20,194 bases of DNA from an uncultured Actinomycetes bacterium (GTDB lineage: Bacteria; Actinomycetota; Actinomycetes; Nanopelagicales; Nanopelagicaceae): the NCBI GenBank assembly GCA_903822245.1, contig CAIJOE010000004.1, positions 1 through 20,194 of the forward strand. Reading direction: 5' to 3'. The translations under genes were made by a program, and so were the position numbers. The notes under the pieces are model-generated. The model had not been told where the DNA came from, did not search any database, and saw nothing but the letters and a program-made list of their open reading frames with translations. Shown piece after piece: positions 1 to 6,891 of this stretch. How positions within the stretch are numbered: position 1 is the first letter of the stretch; each line of letters starts with the position of its first letter.

Positions 1-381
1 GGTGCTGGGCTTATTCGTGAAAAGTTGCCACCACTTGTTAAGGCCATCACCGAATCCGGAGCAAAAGTACTTTGGGTTTGCGATCCAATGCATGGAAATA
101 CTTACGAGGCACCCTCTGGCTATAAGACTCGTAAATTTGATGATGTTATGGATGAAGTACGTGGCTTCTTTGAAGTTCACAAGGCATTGGGAACCCACCC
201 TGGAGGAATTCACATCGAACTTACTGGTGATGATGTCACTGAGTGCGTTGGCGGTGGGGAGCAGATCTCAGAAGATGATCTAGCCACCCGTTATGAGAGC
301 GCTTGTGATCCACGCCTAAACCACACCCAGTCTCTGGAGCTCTCATTTCTTGTCGCGCAAATGCTTCGCGATCGCAAGTAA
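1..381 (+). CDS. aroG: Class II DAHP synthase, C-terminal part (5' end outside window)
   Basis: The frame is open from base 1 and ends at TAA 379-381, giving about 126 residues of a longer protein. The segment WVCDPMHGNT followed by a TRKFDDV stretch, GTHPGGIHIELTG and the near-terminal DPRLNHTQSLEL are typical of the C-terminal half of class II (plant/actinobacterial) 3-deoxy-D-arabino-heptulosonate-7-phosphate synthase. That enzyme condenses phosphoenolpyruvate and erythrose-4-phosphate in the cytosol as the first step of the shikimate pathway. The family is usually about 450 residues, so most of the gene lies to the left. In actinobacteria this gene commonly sits close to a pknL-type kinase, as it does here. 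Nothing in the visible part suggests damage. The symbol follows mycobacterial usage. Confidence 0.93.
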   Translation, partial: GAGLIREKLPPLVKAITESGAKVLWVCDPMHGNTYEAPSGYKTRKFDDVMDEVRGFFEVHKALGTHPGGIHIELTGDDVTECVGGGEQISEDDLATRYESACDPRLNHTQSLELSFLVAQMLRDRK

Positions 382-409
382 GGATCTTCCCAAGCTCAAA
401 ATAAGCAAT

Positions 410-415
410 TAGGGT
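410..415 (+). promoter_or_regulatory. -10 box for leaderless ogt
   Basis: TAGGGT fits TANNNT, and its last base lies exactly 6 nt before the GTG at 422. Transcription would therefore start at or next to that GTG. No convincing -35 hexamer was seen. The same 6-nt geometry recurs at seven other genes in the window, which is why this start was preferred. Confidence 0.6.
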
Positions 416-421
416 TTGTCT

Positions 422-913
422 GTGCTTTTGAAAACTTCTCATAAAACTCCCATTGGGACTTTGTATTTGGTCAGCGATCAACACATTTTGCTTGGTGCTG
501 GATTTCGCAGCTTTGAAGATCTATTTGAGCGAATGGATTCGCAAGACAGCGCAAGAGGCTCAAAAAGCGTCAAGGAAATTCCAATCATCAGCGAACTGAT
601 CGAGGACTATTTTTCTGGAGATATTTCAGCTCTAGGTGGAATAAAGGTTCGCCAACCCGGCGCGGAATTCTCACAATCCATCTGGAAGGTTATGCGAAAG
701 ATTCCAGCTGGTAAGACTTGGTCTTATGCAGAATTAGCAGAGCGAGCTGGAAGTCCAAGTGCTGTTAGAGCAGTTGGAACTGCTTGTGGTCGTAATTTGA
801 TTGCGCCAATCATTCCGTGTCATCGAGTCGTTAAGTCCGGTGGGGCTCTTGGTAATTATGGGTATGGTCTTGAAACTAAAGAGTGGCTACTCAATCACGA
901 GGGTGCGCTTTAG
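422..913 (+). CDS. ogt: Methylated-DNA--protein-cysteine methyltransferase
   Basis: A suicide DNA-repair protein that moves alkyl groups from O6-alkylguanine (and O4-alkylthymine) to its own cysteine. The active-site motif PCHRV is present, with the acceptor Cys at about residue 133. Upstream are the helix-turn-helix region SYAELAERAGSPSAVRAVG and the GRN turn ahead of the active site; downstream is the GGALGNYGYGLETKEWLL tail. The length of about 163 residues is normal. A TTG at 416 would add two residues, but it directly abuts the AGGG, whereas GTG 422 has a TANNNT box 6 nt upstream, so GTG is chosen. Its 3' end overlaps the convergent threonine aldolase gene by 27 nt. The ogt symbol is by family; adaB would be equally apt. 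Confidence 0.92.
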   Translation: MLLKTSHKTPIGTLYLVSDQHILLGAGFRSFEDLFERMDSQDSARGSKSVKEIPIISELIEDYFSGDISALGGIKVRQPGAEFSQSIWKVMRKIPAGKTWSYAELAERAGSPSAVRAVGTACGRNLIAPIIPCHRVVKSGGALGNYGYGLETKEWLLNHEGAL

Positions 914-1933
914 GATTTTTGGAAGTTCAATTAAGACTTGTTCTAACTCCTTATCAGTAAAATCAAGGTGAGTAACTAATCGAAGAAATTTTGGTCCAAG
1001 AGCGCTTGCTAGGATTCCTAAAGCATTTAATTCAGAATTTATTTCTTGAGCAGTTGCTGTGAATTTAGAAAGATCTAAAGCCACAATATTAGTTTCAACA
1101 TTATTAGGATCAATTAGCAATGGTGAAACTTCGGCACAAGCAATTGCAATCTTCTTTGCCCGAGAATGATCATCTGCAAGTCGCTCAATATTATTGTCCA
1201 AGGCATAGTGCCCAGCAGCTGCCAAGATTCCTACCTGACGCATACCTGCCCCGTAACGCTTTCGCCAAACTCTAGCTTTGGCAATTCGATCAGTACTTGC
1301 CAGCATCACAGAACCAACTGGCGCCCCAAGACCTTTAGATAAGCAGACGCTTACCGTTTCAAAATGCTTTCCATACTCAGAAAATGCTACCCCTGAGGAA
1401 ACGTGCGCATTCCAAATGCGGGCTCCATCTAGGTGCAAAAGCATCCCAAGTTTCTTGGCTTCAACACCTAACTTGGCAATCTCATCGATTGGTTGGACTG
1501 TGCCGCCACCAAAGTTGTGAGTGTTCTCAACTGCGATCGCAGTCGTAGAAACTAAATAAGGTCCAGAGTTTGGTTTAGCTAATTGCAGTGCATCTTGAGC
1601 TGATAATTTTCCTAATGGGGCCTTCCAAGTTCGGGTAGTGATCCCGCTAAAGACCGCACCAGCACCAAGCTCTGCTCTAACAATGTGTGAGTCTGTTTCA
1701 GTAATTAGCTCTTCTCCGGGGTTTACCAAAGTCCGAATAGCTAATTGATTGGCTAGAGAACCAGATGGAGTGAAGAGGCCCGCCTCTTTGCCAAATAGTT
1801 TAGCCACGCGAGCTTCAAGTGAATTAACTGTCGGGTCATCGCCGTAAACATCGTCTCCTACTAGTGCTTCAGCCATCACCTGGCGCATACCTTGTGAAGG
1901 TTTAGTAACGGTATCGGACCGTAAATCAATCAT
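887..1933 (-). CDS. ltaA: Low-specificity L-threonine aldolase
   Basis: A PLP enzyme that cleaves L-threonine/allo-threonine to glycine and acetaldehyde. It begins with the family hallmark MIDLRSDTVTKPS and has GDDVYGDDPTVN, His83 in TETDSH, VENTHNFGGG, the PLP-stacking LDGARIWNA and the Schiff-base lysine K200 in CLSKGLGAPVGS. At 348 residues it is full length for this fold-type I aminotransferase-like family. It is the last gene of a minus-strand run after nfo and the DMT exporter, and its ATG overlaps the exporter's end by 8 nt, so translational coupling is likely. Only a weak purine-rich stretch precedes the start. Its tail overlaps ogt from the other strand. The glyA-independent glycine route is family knowledge; substrate stereospecificity cannot be read from sequence. 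Confidence 0.92.
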   Translation of the reverse strand: MIDLRSDTVTKPSQGMRQVMAEALVGDDVYGDDPTVNSLEARVAKLFGKEAGLFTPSGSLANQLAIRTLVNPGEELITETDSHIVRAELGAGAVFSGITTRTWKAPLGKLSAQDALQLAKPNSGPYLVSTTAIAVENTHNFGGGTVQPIDEIAKLGVEAKKLGMLLHLDGARIWNAHVSSGVAFSEYGKHFETVSVCLSKGLGAPVGSVMLASTDRIAKARVWRKRYGAGMRQVGILAAAGHYALDNNIERLADDHSRAKKIAIACAEVSPLLIDPNNVETNIVALDLSKFTATAQEINSELNALGILASALGPKFLRLVTHLDFTDKELEQVLIELPKILKRTLVIE

Positions 1934-2804
1934 TTGCTACCACCACTTCATTTCTTTTGTTATCAAGTAAAATAATTAAATACATCGCAACTAGGACCAA
2001 TAACCCACCAGTTGCGATACGGGCAGTTAAATCTTCCTTCAATATTAAGATTCCAAATACTGCTGCGAAGGGTACTTCCATTGTGAGGACAACTGCAACG
2101 GTATTAGCTCGCATAAATGACTGCGCCCAAGTTTGAACGATGAATGCCAGCGCGGTGGCAAATACTGCGGTGTAAATAATTGCCGCCCAAACTCCTGAAT
2201 CCGGGGGAGTATGGAAACCACTTTTTAAACTCGCAATAAATGTAATTACTGCGCAAGTGGCTAGTTGAAGAACGGTTAGGGCATAAACATCTAGGCCACT
2301 AGCCCATTCGCCAAGTGCAACTATGTGACAGGCAAACCAAAAGGCACTAACTAGTACAAGAAATTCGCCAAGGCCGATGGAAAAGCCATGGAAAGAAAGC
2401 AGCGCTAATCCTGCTGTGGCAAGGGCGACAGATGCCCATTCATATTTGTTAGTGTGTTTTCGCAGAACTATTGCAGCGACTATCGGGGTCAATACGACGT
2501 AGAGGCCGGTGATGAAACCTGTTTTTCCCACGGTAGTAAGCGTTAAACCAAAAGATTGAAAGATGTAACCAAGACCTAAAAAAGTTCCGATTAGGGCACC
2601 CTTTTTTATTAAAGCCATATTAAATTGTTTTAAGACCCTAGGACGAATTAAAACTAGAAGTGATGTTGCGATTATGAATCGCCAAGCAAGAAATGAATTC
2701 ACATCAAGTCGAACAAGTGTGTCCTTCATCGCCACAAAAGCCCCACCCCAGATGGCTGCTACGGTGGTAAGAATTACAGCAGGGAAAAACTTAAGTTTGC
2801 TCAC
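1926..2804 (-). CDS. EamA/DMT-superfamily permease, ten-helix type
   Basis: A 292-residue inner-membrane protein made of two EamA repeats, about ten hydrophobic helices. Family hallmarks are the early AAIWGGAFVAMK motif in helix 1, the first-repeat end LTTVGKTGFITGLYVVLTPI, and the second-repeat end LTMEVPFAAVFGILILKEDL. These proteins export or import small metabolites (amino acids, nucleosides, drugs); the substrate cannot be told. The start is GTG, overlapping the nfo stop as GTGA (4 nt), and the end overlaps ltaA by 8 nt, so the three genes form one translationally coupled unit. The neighbour suggests amino-acid traffic, but that is inference only. Confidence 0.88.
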   Translation of the reverse strand: MSKLKFFPAVILTTVAAIWGGAFVAMKDTLVRLDVNSFLAWRFIIATSLLVLIRPRVLKQFNMALIKKGALIGTFLGLGYIFQSFGLTLTTVGKTGFITGLYVVLTPIVAAIVLRKHTNKYEWASVALATAGLALLSFHGFSIGLGEFLVLVSAFWFACHIVALGEWASGLDVYALTVLQLATCAVITFIASLKSGFHTPPDSGVWAAIIYTAVFATALAFIVQTWAQSFMRANTVAVVLTMEVPFAAVFGILILKEDLTARIATGGLLVLVAMYLIILLDNKRNEVVVAND

Positions 2805-3667
2805 TTCTTAGAAACCTTATCTCGCATCTTGCTAAGCATTGCTACTTCTCTGCCGTGCTCTGGCTCCATTCCTGGAGTTTCCAGTATGAGTGGTGCATTT
2901 TGAACAGCAGGGTGAGCAAGTAGTTCTTCAAATGGCTTCACGCCGATTTCACCGTCACCTATGTTTTGATGGCGATCTTTAAGCGCGCCGCAAACATCCA
3001 TCGAGTCATTAGCGTGAATTAGCTGAATTCGCTCTATCCCAACAATTTTGACAAGCAAATCAAGAGTTTCAGTCATGCCACCTTTTTTGGCGATGTCATG
3101 GCCGGCTGCAAAAACGTGACAAGTATCTAGACAAACGCCAACTTTTGGGTGCCATTCCAGGGCTTCAAAATACTTAGTAAGGTCATCTAGTTTCTTAACT
3201 AAGGATTGCCCTTGGCCTGCTGTTGGTTCCAAGAGCAACCAAGGATCATCTTCCTTCAATTTCTTGAGCACGGGCATCATGCCTTTATTAATTTGCTTCC
3301 AGGCTTTATCGACATGGTTTTCATCAACGGCAGATCCAGTATGAATAACTACGCCCTTTGATCCAATTTCGCGACCACGCTTTAGCGCATAGGCGGTTGC
3401 TGCAATTGAGTTTTCGTAAGTTGAGGGTGTGGGTGAGCCAAGATTTATTAGGAATGGAGCATGGACATAGGTTTCAATATCTAACTCCAAGGCTTTGTCA
3501 CTAAAGGCTTTATCAGCTTCTGGATTGGGTTCGGACATAGCCCAACCTCGAGGGTTGGAAGCAAAAACTTGAATTGCTTCTGCCTTAATTTCTTGGGCGT
3601 AGGCGATCGATCGCTTTGCCATTCCGCCAGAGGTCGGAGTGTGTGCGCCTAATCGTGGGATAGCCAT
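2801..3667 (-). CDS. nfo: Endonuclease IV (AP endonuclease, trinuclear zinc)
   Basis: Cleaves DNA 5' to abasic sites in base-excision repair and removes 3' blocking groups. All nine expected metal ligands are visible by position relative to E. coli Nfo: H69, H109, E147, D181, H184, H218, D231, H233 and E263. The signatures CLDTCHVFAAGHD, HANDS followed by KDRHQNIGDGEIG, and ILETP surround them. The length of 288 residues is normal. The ATG is preceded by TAGGGT with exactly 6 nt between, so the gene probably starts its own leaderless transcript in the 18-nt gap after the PASTA kinase. Its stop overlaps the GTG of the exporter by 4 nt. Confidence 0.95.
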   Translation of the reverse strand: MAIPRLGAHTPTSGGMAKRSIAYAQEIKAEAIQVFASNPRGWAMSEPNPEADKAFSDKALELDIETYVHAPFLINLGSPTPSTYENSIAATAYALKRGREIGSKGVVIHTGSAVDENHVDKAWKQINKGMMPVLKKLKEDDPWLLLEPTAGQGQSLVKKLDDLTKYFEALEWHPKVGVCLDTCHVFAAGHDIAKKGGMTETLDLLVKIVGIERIQLIHANDSMDVCGALKDRHQNIGDGEIGVKPFEELLAHPAVQNAPLILETPGMEPEHGREVAMLSKMRDKVSKK

Positions 3668-3673
3668 TGGCCC

Positions 3674-3679
3674 ACCCTA
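3674..3679 (-). promoter_or_regulatory. -10 box for leaderless nfo operon
   Basis: Read on the minus strand this is TAGGGT, then 6 nt, then the nfo ATG. It lies in the 18-nt gap behind the PASTA kinase stop. No plausible -35 TTGACA-like hexamer was found 16-18 nt upstream. It would let nfo, the exporter and ltaA be expressed apart from the kinase. Confidence 0.6.
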
Positions 3680-3685
3680 TCGAAA

Positions 3686-5644
3686 TTAGCCGAGGGTGAT
3701 CGTTACCGTCGAGCCAGGTTTCGCTTTTGAACCAGCGGCAGGTGAAATATTGGTAACACTCTTAACTTTCTTGCTTCCAATCTTCTTTACCTTGACCTGG
3801 AATCCAAGGTTTTCCAAGATTGATGTTGCCTTTAGCTCGGTCAACGAATAAACATTCGGGATAAATATCGCAGAAGGTCCCTTAGAGATAACAAGGGTGA
3901 GCTTGCTACCTCGAGCAAGTGGCTCTGTGCCATCTGGAGTCTGCGAGATAACAGTACCAAGTGGAATCTTGTCACTGTATTCATAGGTTGAATTAACAAT
4001 TATTCCTGCGGCAGTGATTTCATTTAGCGCTTCATCACTTGTTTTCCCAACATAAGATGAAATATTTACTTGTTCGATACCTTGGCTAATTATTAGATCT
4101 ACAGTTCCACCCTTGCGCGCACCACTCTTATATGCTGGATTACTGGAGACAATTAGGTCTTTTTCGCGCGTAGCGCTAAATCCTTTAGAAATTCTGCCAA
4201 TTTTCAAGCCACTTGCCTCAAGCAAAGCAGTAGCTGATTCCACGGTTAAGCCAGCAAGTGCTGGAATAATAATTCTCTCTTGTCCCTTAGAAATCTGTAA
4301 GCGTACGGTGCCATTAGGCGAAACCTTCCCGCCGCCGGCTGGGTCAGAAAGAATCACCATTCCTTGAGGTACATCTTCACTAAAGACAATTTCGGATGTA
4401 TCGGCTTTTAGCCCTAGGCCTGCCAAAGTTTTTATTGCTTGGCTTTGGGTCATTCCAGCTAAAGAAGGAATTGCAATCTTGTTTCCGCCTCCGAGCAATT
4501 TATAGCCAAAGAATAGGACAGCAAGAACAAGAACTAAGGCGATAGTACGGTTGCGTTTTACTCTTTTGGATAATTTGCGCTTACGGCGAAGCTCGGCTGT
4601 GCTACTTCCACCAGTCTTTTCCTTCACGGGTTCACCTTTTCTTTTTAGCTCACCGGTTGTGTTCAAGGCTACGCTCTTTAAAGTATTTATCGCCTCACTT
4701 GTACCAATTCTCACATCAAATCTATTTCGTTTCTTTTTATCCCTGCTAGCAGCCTGAATAGGAATGTCGAGTTCCAGGCTCAGTTGGCGCCGCTTTGGAT
4801 CTAATTTTTGGAGCACTGCTTGAAACTCTTCTTGCATGGCACCGGCATTGGCAAAACGCTTATCTGGATCATTTGCAGTTGCTTTTAAAACTAAAGCGTC
4901 TAGATCTTGAGAAATTTCAGAACGTAATGTGGATGGGGCCGGGATGTTCTCATTTACATGTTTAAAGGCAATCTGGATCGGAGATTCACCATCATATGGC
5001 TTAACACCAGTAAGCATTTCAAAAAGCACAATCCCGGCCGCGTAAACATCACTTCTTGCATCAGATATTCCTCGCTGAACTTGCTCTGGTGAAAGGTATG
5101 AAACGCTTCCTAAAATCACGCTCGACTCTGCCGTCAATGTTGCGCCAGGATCCATAGCTCTGGCTAATCCGAAATCTGCGATTTTTACCCGACCATCTTT
5201 TGAGATCAAGATATTTTCTGGCTTGATATCTCTATGCAAGATACCTTTCTTATGGGCGGCGGAGAGTGCACTTAAGATTGGAGAAAAATAGCGAAGTGCA
5301 TCCTCAATTTTTAAAGCACCTTGCTCATGGATTAAATCGCGCAAAGTAAAACCATCAATTAGTTCCATTACAAGGAATACAGCAGGTGCCCCACCTTCGT
5401 TCCAACCCTGATCTTGAATTGCGACAATATTTGGATGCGAGAGCGCCGCTGTTGCCTTTGCTTCGCGAATAAAGCGCGCCACAAAATCTTCATCATTTGC
5501 CAAATGCGAGTGCATGATCTTGACTGCCACAATGCGATCTAGGCGAAGATCTAAGGCGCTATAAATTGTTGCCATGCCACCTGATGCAATAATTCGCTGC
5601 AGTTGGTAGCGGCTATCTATAATTTCGCCAGTTAGGTCGGACAC
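3686..5644 (-). CDS. Membrane Ser/Thr protein kinase with four PASTA domains
   Basis: A sensor kinase of the PknB/PknL group, 652 residues. The cytoplasmic kinase domain (about 12-280) has the glycine-rich loop IASGGMATIY, catalytic lysine K42 (VAVK), HRDIKPEN (D139), DFG 157-159 and the SPEQ motif with a Ser/Thr-rich activation loop before it. A basic juxtamembrane linker (about 300-365) leads to one transmembrane helix (about 368-385). Four extracellular PASTA repeats follow at roughly 390-454, 457-522, 525-588 and 592-651. PASTA domains bind muropeptides or lipid II, so control of cell-wall growth is the likely role. Placement near aroG matches mycobacterial pknL, although PASTA repeats are better known from PknB. 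The start is GTG, with TAAGAT exactly 6 nt upstream. Confidence 0.93.
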   Translation of the reverse strand: MSDLTGEIIDSRYQLQRIIASGGMATIYSALDLRLDRIVAVKIMHSHLANDEDFVARFIREAKATAALSHPNIVAIQDQGWNEGGAPAVFLVMELIDGFTLRDLIHEQGALKIEDALRYFSPILSALSAAHKKGILHRDIKPENILISKDGRVKIADFGLARAMDPGATLTAESSVILGSVSYLSPEQVQRGISDARSDVYAAGIVLFEMLTGVKPYDGESPIQIAFKHVNENIPAPSTLRSEISQDLDALVLKATANDPDKRFANAGAMQEEFQAVLQKLDPKRRQLSLELDIPIQAASRDKKKRNRFDVRIGTSEAINTLKSVALNTTGELKRKGEPVKEKTGGSSTAELRRKRKLSKRVKRNRTIALVLVLAVLFFGYKLLGGGNKIAIPSLAGMTQSQAIKTLAGLGLKADTSEIVFSEDVPQGMVILSDPAGGGKVSPNGTVRLQISKGQERIIIPALAGLTVESATALLEASGLKIGRISKGFSATREKDLIVSSNPAYKSGARKGGTVDLIISQGIEQVNISSYVGKTSDEALNEITAAGIIVNSTYEYSDKIPLGTVISQTPDGTEPLARGSKLTLVISKGPSAIFIPNVYSLTELKATSILENLGFQVKVKKIGSKKVKSVTNISPAAGSKAKPGSTVTITLG

Positions 5645-5650
5645 GCTTAA

Positions 5651-5656
5651 ATCTTA
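5651..5656 (-). promoter_or_regulatory. -10 box for PASTA kinase, begins with upstream stop codon
   Basis: The minus-strand hexamer TAAGAT ends 6 nt before the kinase GTG start. Its first three bases are the TAA stop of the P-loop kinase gene. If real, the kinase has its own leaderless transcript in addition to any read-through from pnuT. Confidence 0.5.
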
Positions 5657-6211
5657 GTTAGTAGGCAGCCCACTTAAGTGGTAATCCGCGCGCTTCTTGG
5701 TGTCTTCTTGCTCAAAGTGCCTACTTTGGCTTTGAAGAAATTCCTCCATAAAGGGGGCTACTTCAATTCCGTCTCGTTGAATAACTCGCTCTAGACCGAT
5801 AAGGGTCGGAACTTCTATCCAGATTAAAATCGAGACAAACTCTTCAATAGATTTTTGTCCAGCACCTACTCCTTCAAGAATTAGAAACTTGGGAGCAGAT
5901 GAGTCGGTGGGCTGCGCCAATTTATGCAACTCCCAGTCATATTTTTGATATGACAATTGCTTTCTTGAGCTGATATCACTCAAAAGCTTTTGCAAGGTGA
6001 AGCTTAAATCTGGAGTTAAAGTGTTATCCCAACCCCGATAAAGATCATCCATGTGAACAACCCCTGAATTAACAACTAGGTCATGGAGCTGACTGGCAAA
6101 TGTGGTTTTCCCAGAGCCGGCTGGGCCATCAATTGCGATGACGACCGTCTCACCGCATTTTGGTTTAGCCGATATGACTAATTCAGCAAACTTAGCGTTT
6201 GGTTGATTCAC
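5654..6211 (-). CDS. P-loop small-molecule kinase, uridine-kinase-like
   Basis: A cytosolic NTP-binding protein of about 185 residues. It has a Walker A motif GPAGSGKTTF near its N-terminus, then VVHMDDLYRGWD, where the acidic pair is placed like the substrate/Mg-binding residues of uridine and nicotinamide-riboside kinases, and a hydrophobic strand LILEGVGAG that resembles the Walker B region. An open frame extends to a TTG at 6241, but nothing resembling a ribosome site precedes that codon. GTG 6211 has a GGAAG stretch 10 nt upstream and reduces overlap with pnuT to 20 nt, so it is preferred. Co-transcription with a riboswitch-controlled PnuC-type transporter suggests it phosphorylates the imported compound. 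The actual substrate is unknown. Confidence 0.72.
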   Translation of the reverse strand: MNQPNAKFAELVISAKPKCGETVVIAIDGPAGSGKTTFASQLHDLVVNSGVVHMDDLYRGWDNTLTPDLSFTLQKLLSDISSRKQLSYQKYDWELHKLAQPTDSSAPKFLILEGVGAGQKSIEEFVSILIWIEVPTLIGLERVIQRDGIEVAPFMEEFLQSQSRHFEQEDTKKRADYHLSGLPTN

Positions 6212-6782
6212 GCAACCAACGCTTCCACCCAGCGACTGCAATCAGTACGAAGATAAAGTAGAGAATTGCCGTGAGGTATGTGCCACCGTGCCAAAATTGA
6301 TATGTATATACGGCATCGACCACAAACCAAATTGGCCAGCTCTCATACTTTTGAAGAACCATCAGAACTTGGGCAATACAACTTCCCACAAATCCAAATG
6401 CATCTGTTAGCGAAGCTGCAGCACCAATCTTCTTAAGAATTGGGTAAAGTGAAAACCAGCCAATTACAAAAGCTAGTGACCAGAAAGCCTTGTGTCTTTT
6501 TGTTAACTTCTCCGGGATAGCCCCTGTCTTGCCCCAACCAAACCAGCCCCAAAAGCCACCGGCGATAAAAATAAATTGCAGAAATGCACTTGCATAATAT
6601 TTCTCTTGATAAAACAAAGCTGCATAAAGAAGTGAACTTATGTTCCACCAAGACCAGGTAGACCTCGGCCCCCAGATTCCAAGACCGACACCAATTACTG
6701 AAGTTATGAAAGCTAGTAACTCAAGAAGTGAAAGTTTGTATCCCCAAGCAGTTAGAACTGTTAGCATCAAATTGAAATGCAT
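6192..6782 (-). CDS. pnuT: PnuC-family vitamin transporter, probably thiamine (PnuT)
   Basis: A 196-residue integral membrane protein with about seven helices and the Trp/Gly-rich PnuC pattern, including GGFWGWFGWG and the C-terminal block YESWPIWFVVDAVYTYQFWH. PnuC carriers are facilitators, driven by intracellular phosphorylation of their substrate. Classic PnuC carries nicotinamide riboside; relatives under TPP riboswitches (PnuT) carry thiamine. Here a TPP-type aptamer lies directly upstream and its last conserved purine run, AAAGGGG, is also the Shine-Dalgarno 5 nt before the ATG. That context, not a diagnostic residue in the protein, is why thiamine is favoured. Its 3' end overlaps the P-loop kinase gene, so the two are almost certainly co-translated. 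Confidence 0.83.
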   Translation of the reverse strand: MHFNLMLTVLTAWGYKLSLLELLAFITSVIGVGLGIWGPRSTWSWWNISSLLYAALFYQEKYYASAFLQFIFIAGGFWGWFGWGKTGAIPEKLTKRHKAFWSLAFVIGWFSLYPILKKIGAAASLTDAFGFVGSCIAQVLMVLQKYESWPIWFVVDAVYTYQFWHGGTYLTAILYFIFVLIAVAGWKRWLRESTKR

Positions 6783-6785
6783 TAT

Positions 6786-6875
6786 TACCCCTTTCCAATT
6801 CGCATTACCGAACTGGTTCGACGGTCGATCTGAATTTCAGATCCTCTCAGCCAATAAATCGGCTCCCGTTAAGTA
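6786..6875 (-). promoter_or_regulatory. TPP-type (THI element) riboswitch before pnuT
   Basis: Read on the minus strand, the 107-nt gap before pnuT holds the THI-box landmarks in order. GGGAGCC opens P2, which closes with GGCT of GGCTGAGAGG and so contains the invariant CTGAGA. A 7-bp P3 hairpin with a 3-nt loop (6843-6827) follows, then GACCGTCGAACC, then a stem TTCG/CGAA capping GTAATG, then AAAGGGG. A P1 pairing of TACTT (6875-6871) with GGGTA (6790-6786) is possible with two G-U pairs. The AAAGGGG doubles as the pnuT ribosome site, so ligand binding would block translation directly; no terminator hairpin is needed or seen. The P4/P5 part departs from the consensus (see findings). Confidence 0.85.
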
Positions 6876-6885
6876 CTACGTTAGC

Positions 6886-6891
6886 AAACTA
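6886..6891 (-). promoter_or_regulatory. Candidate -10 box for pnuT riboswitch transcript
   Basis: Minus-strand TAGTTT, whose TAG is the crtB stop codon. A start about 7 nt downstream (near 6879) would begin the RNA just 4 nt before the P1 strand of the riboswitch. A second TANNNT, TAACGT at 6883-6878, would start inside P1 and is less fitting. Confidence 0.45.

Noticed and set aside
416..421. TTG at 416 as the ogt start
   Set aside because: The AGGG is one base away from it, too near to act as a ribosome site, while GTG 422 has TAGGGT exactly 6 nt upstream like seven other genes.
4113..4757. Two open frames antisense to the PASTA kinase gene
   Set aside because: Composition mirrors the sense gene and the sense frame encodes intact PASTA and membrane segments; no independent support.
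6212..6241. TTG at 6241 as the start of the P-loop kinase
   Set aside because: It would overlap pnuT by 50 nt and has no ribosome site; GTG 6211 has a GGAAG stretch upstream and still precedes the first beta strand.
6783..6888. NAD-type riboswitch, as expected before a PnuC gene
   Set aside because: The element shows CTGAGA, GACCGTCGAACC and GTAATG in THI-box order, which fits TPP; no NAD-element pattern was recognised.
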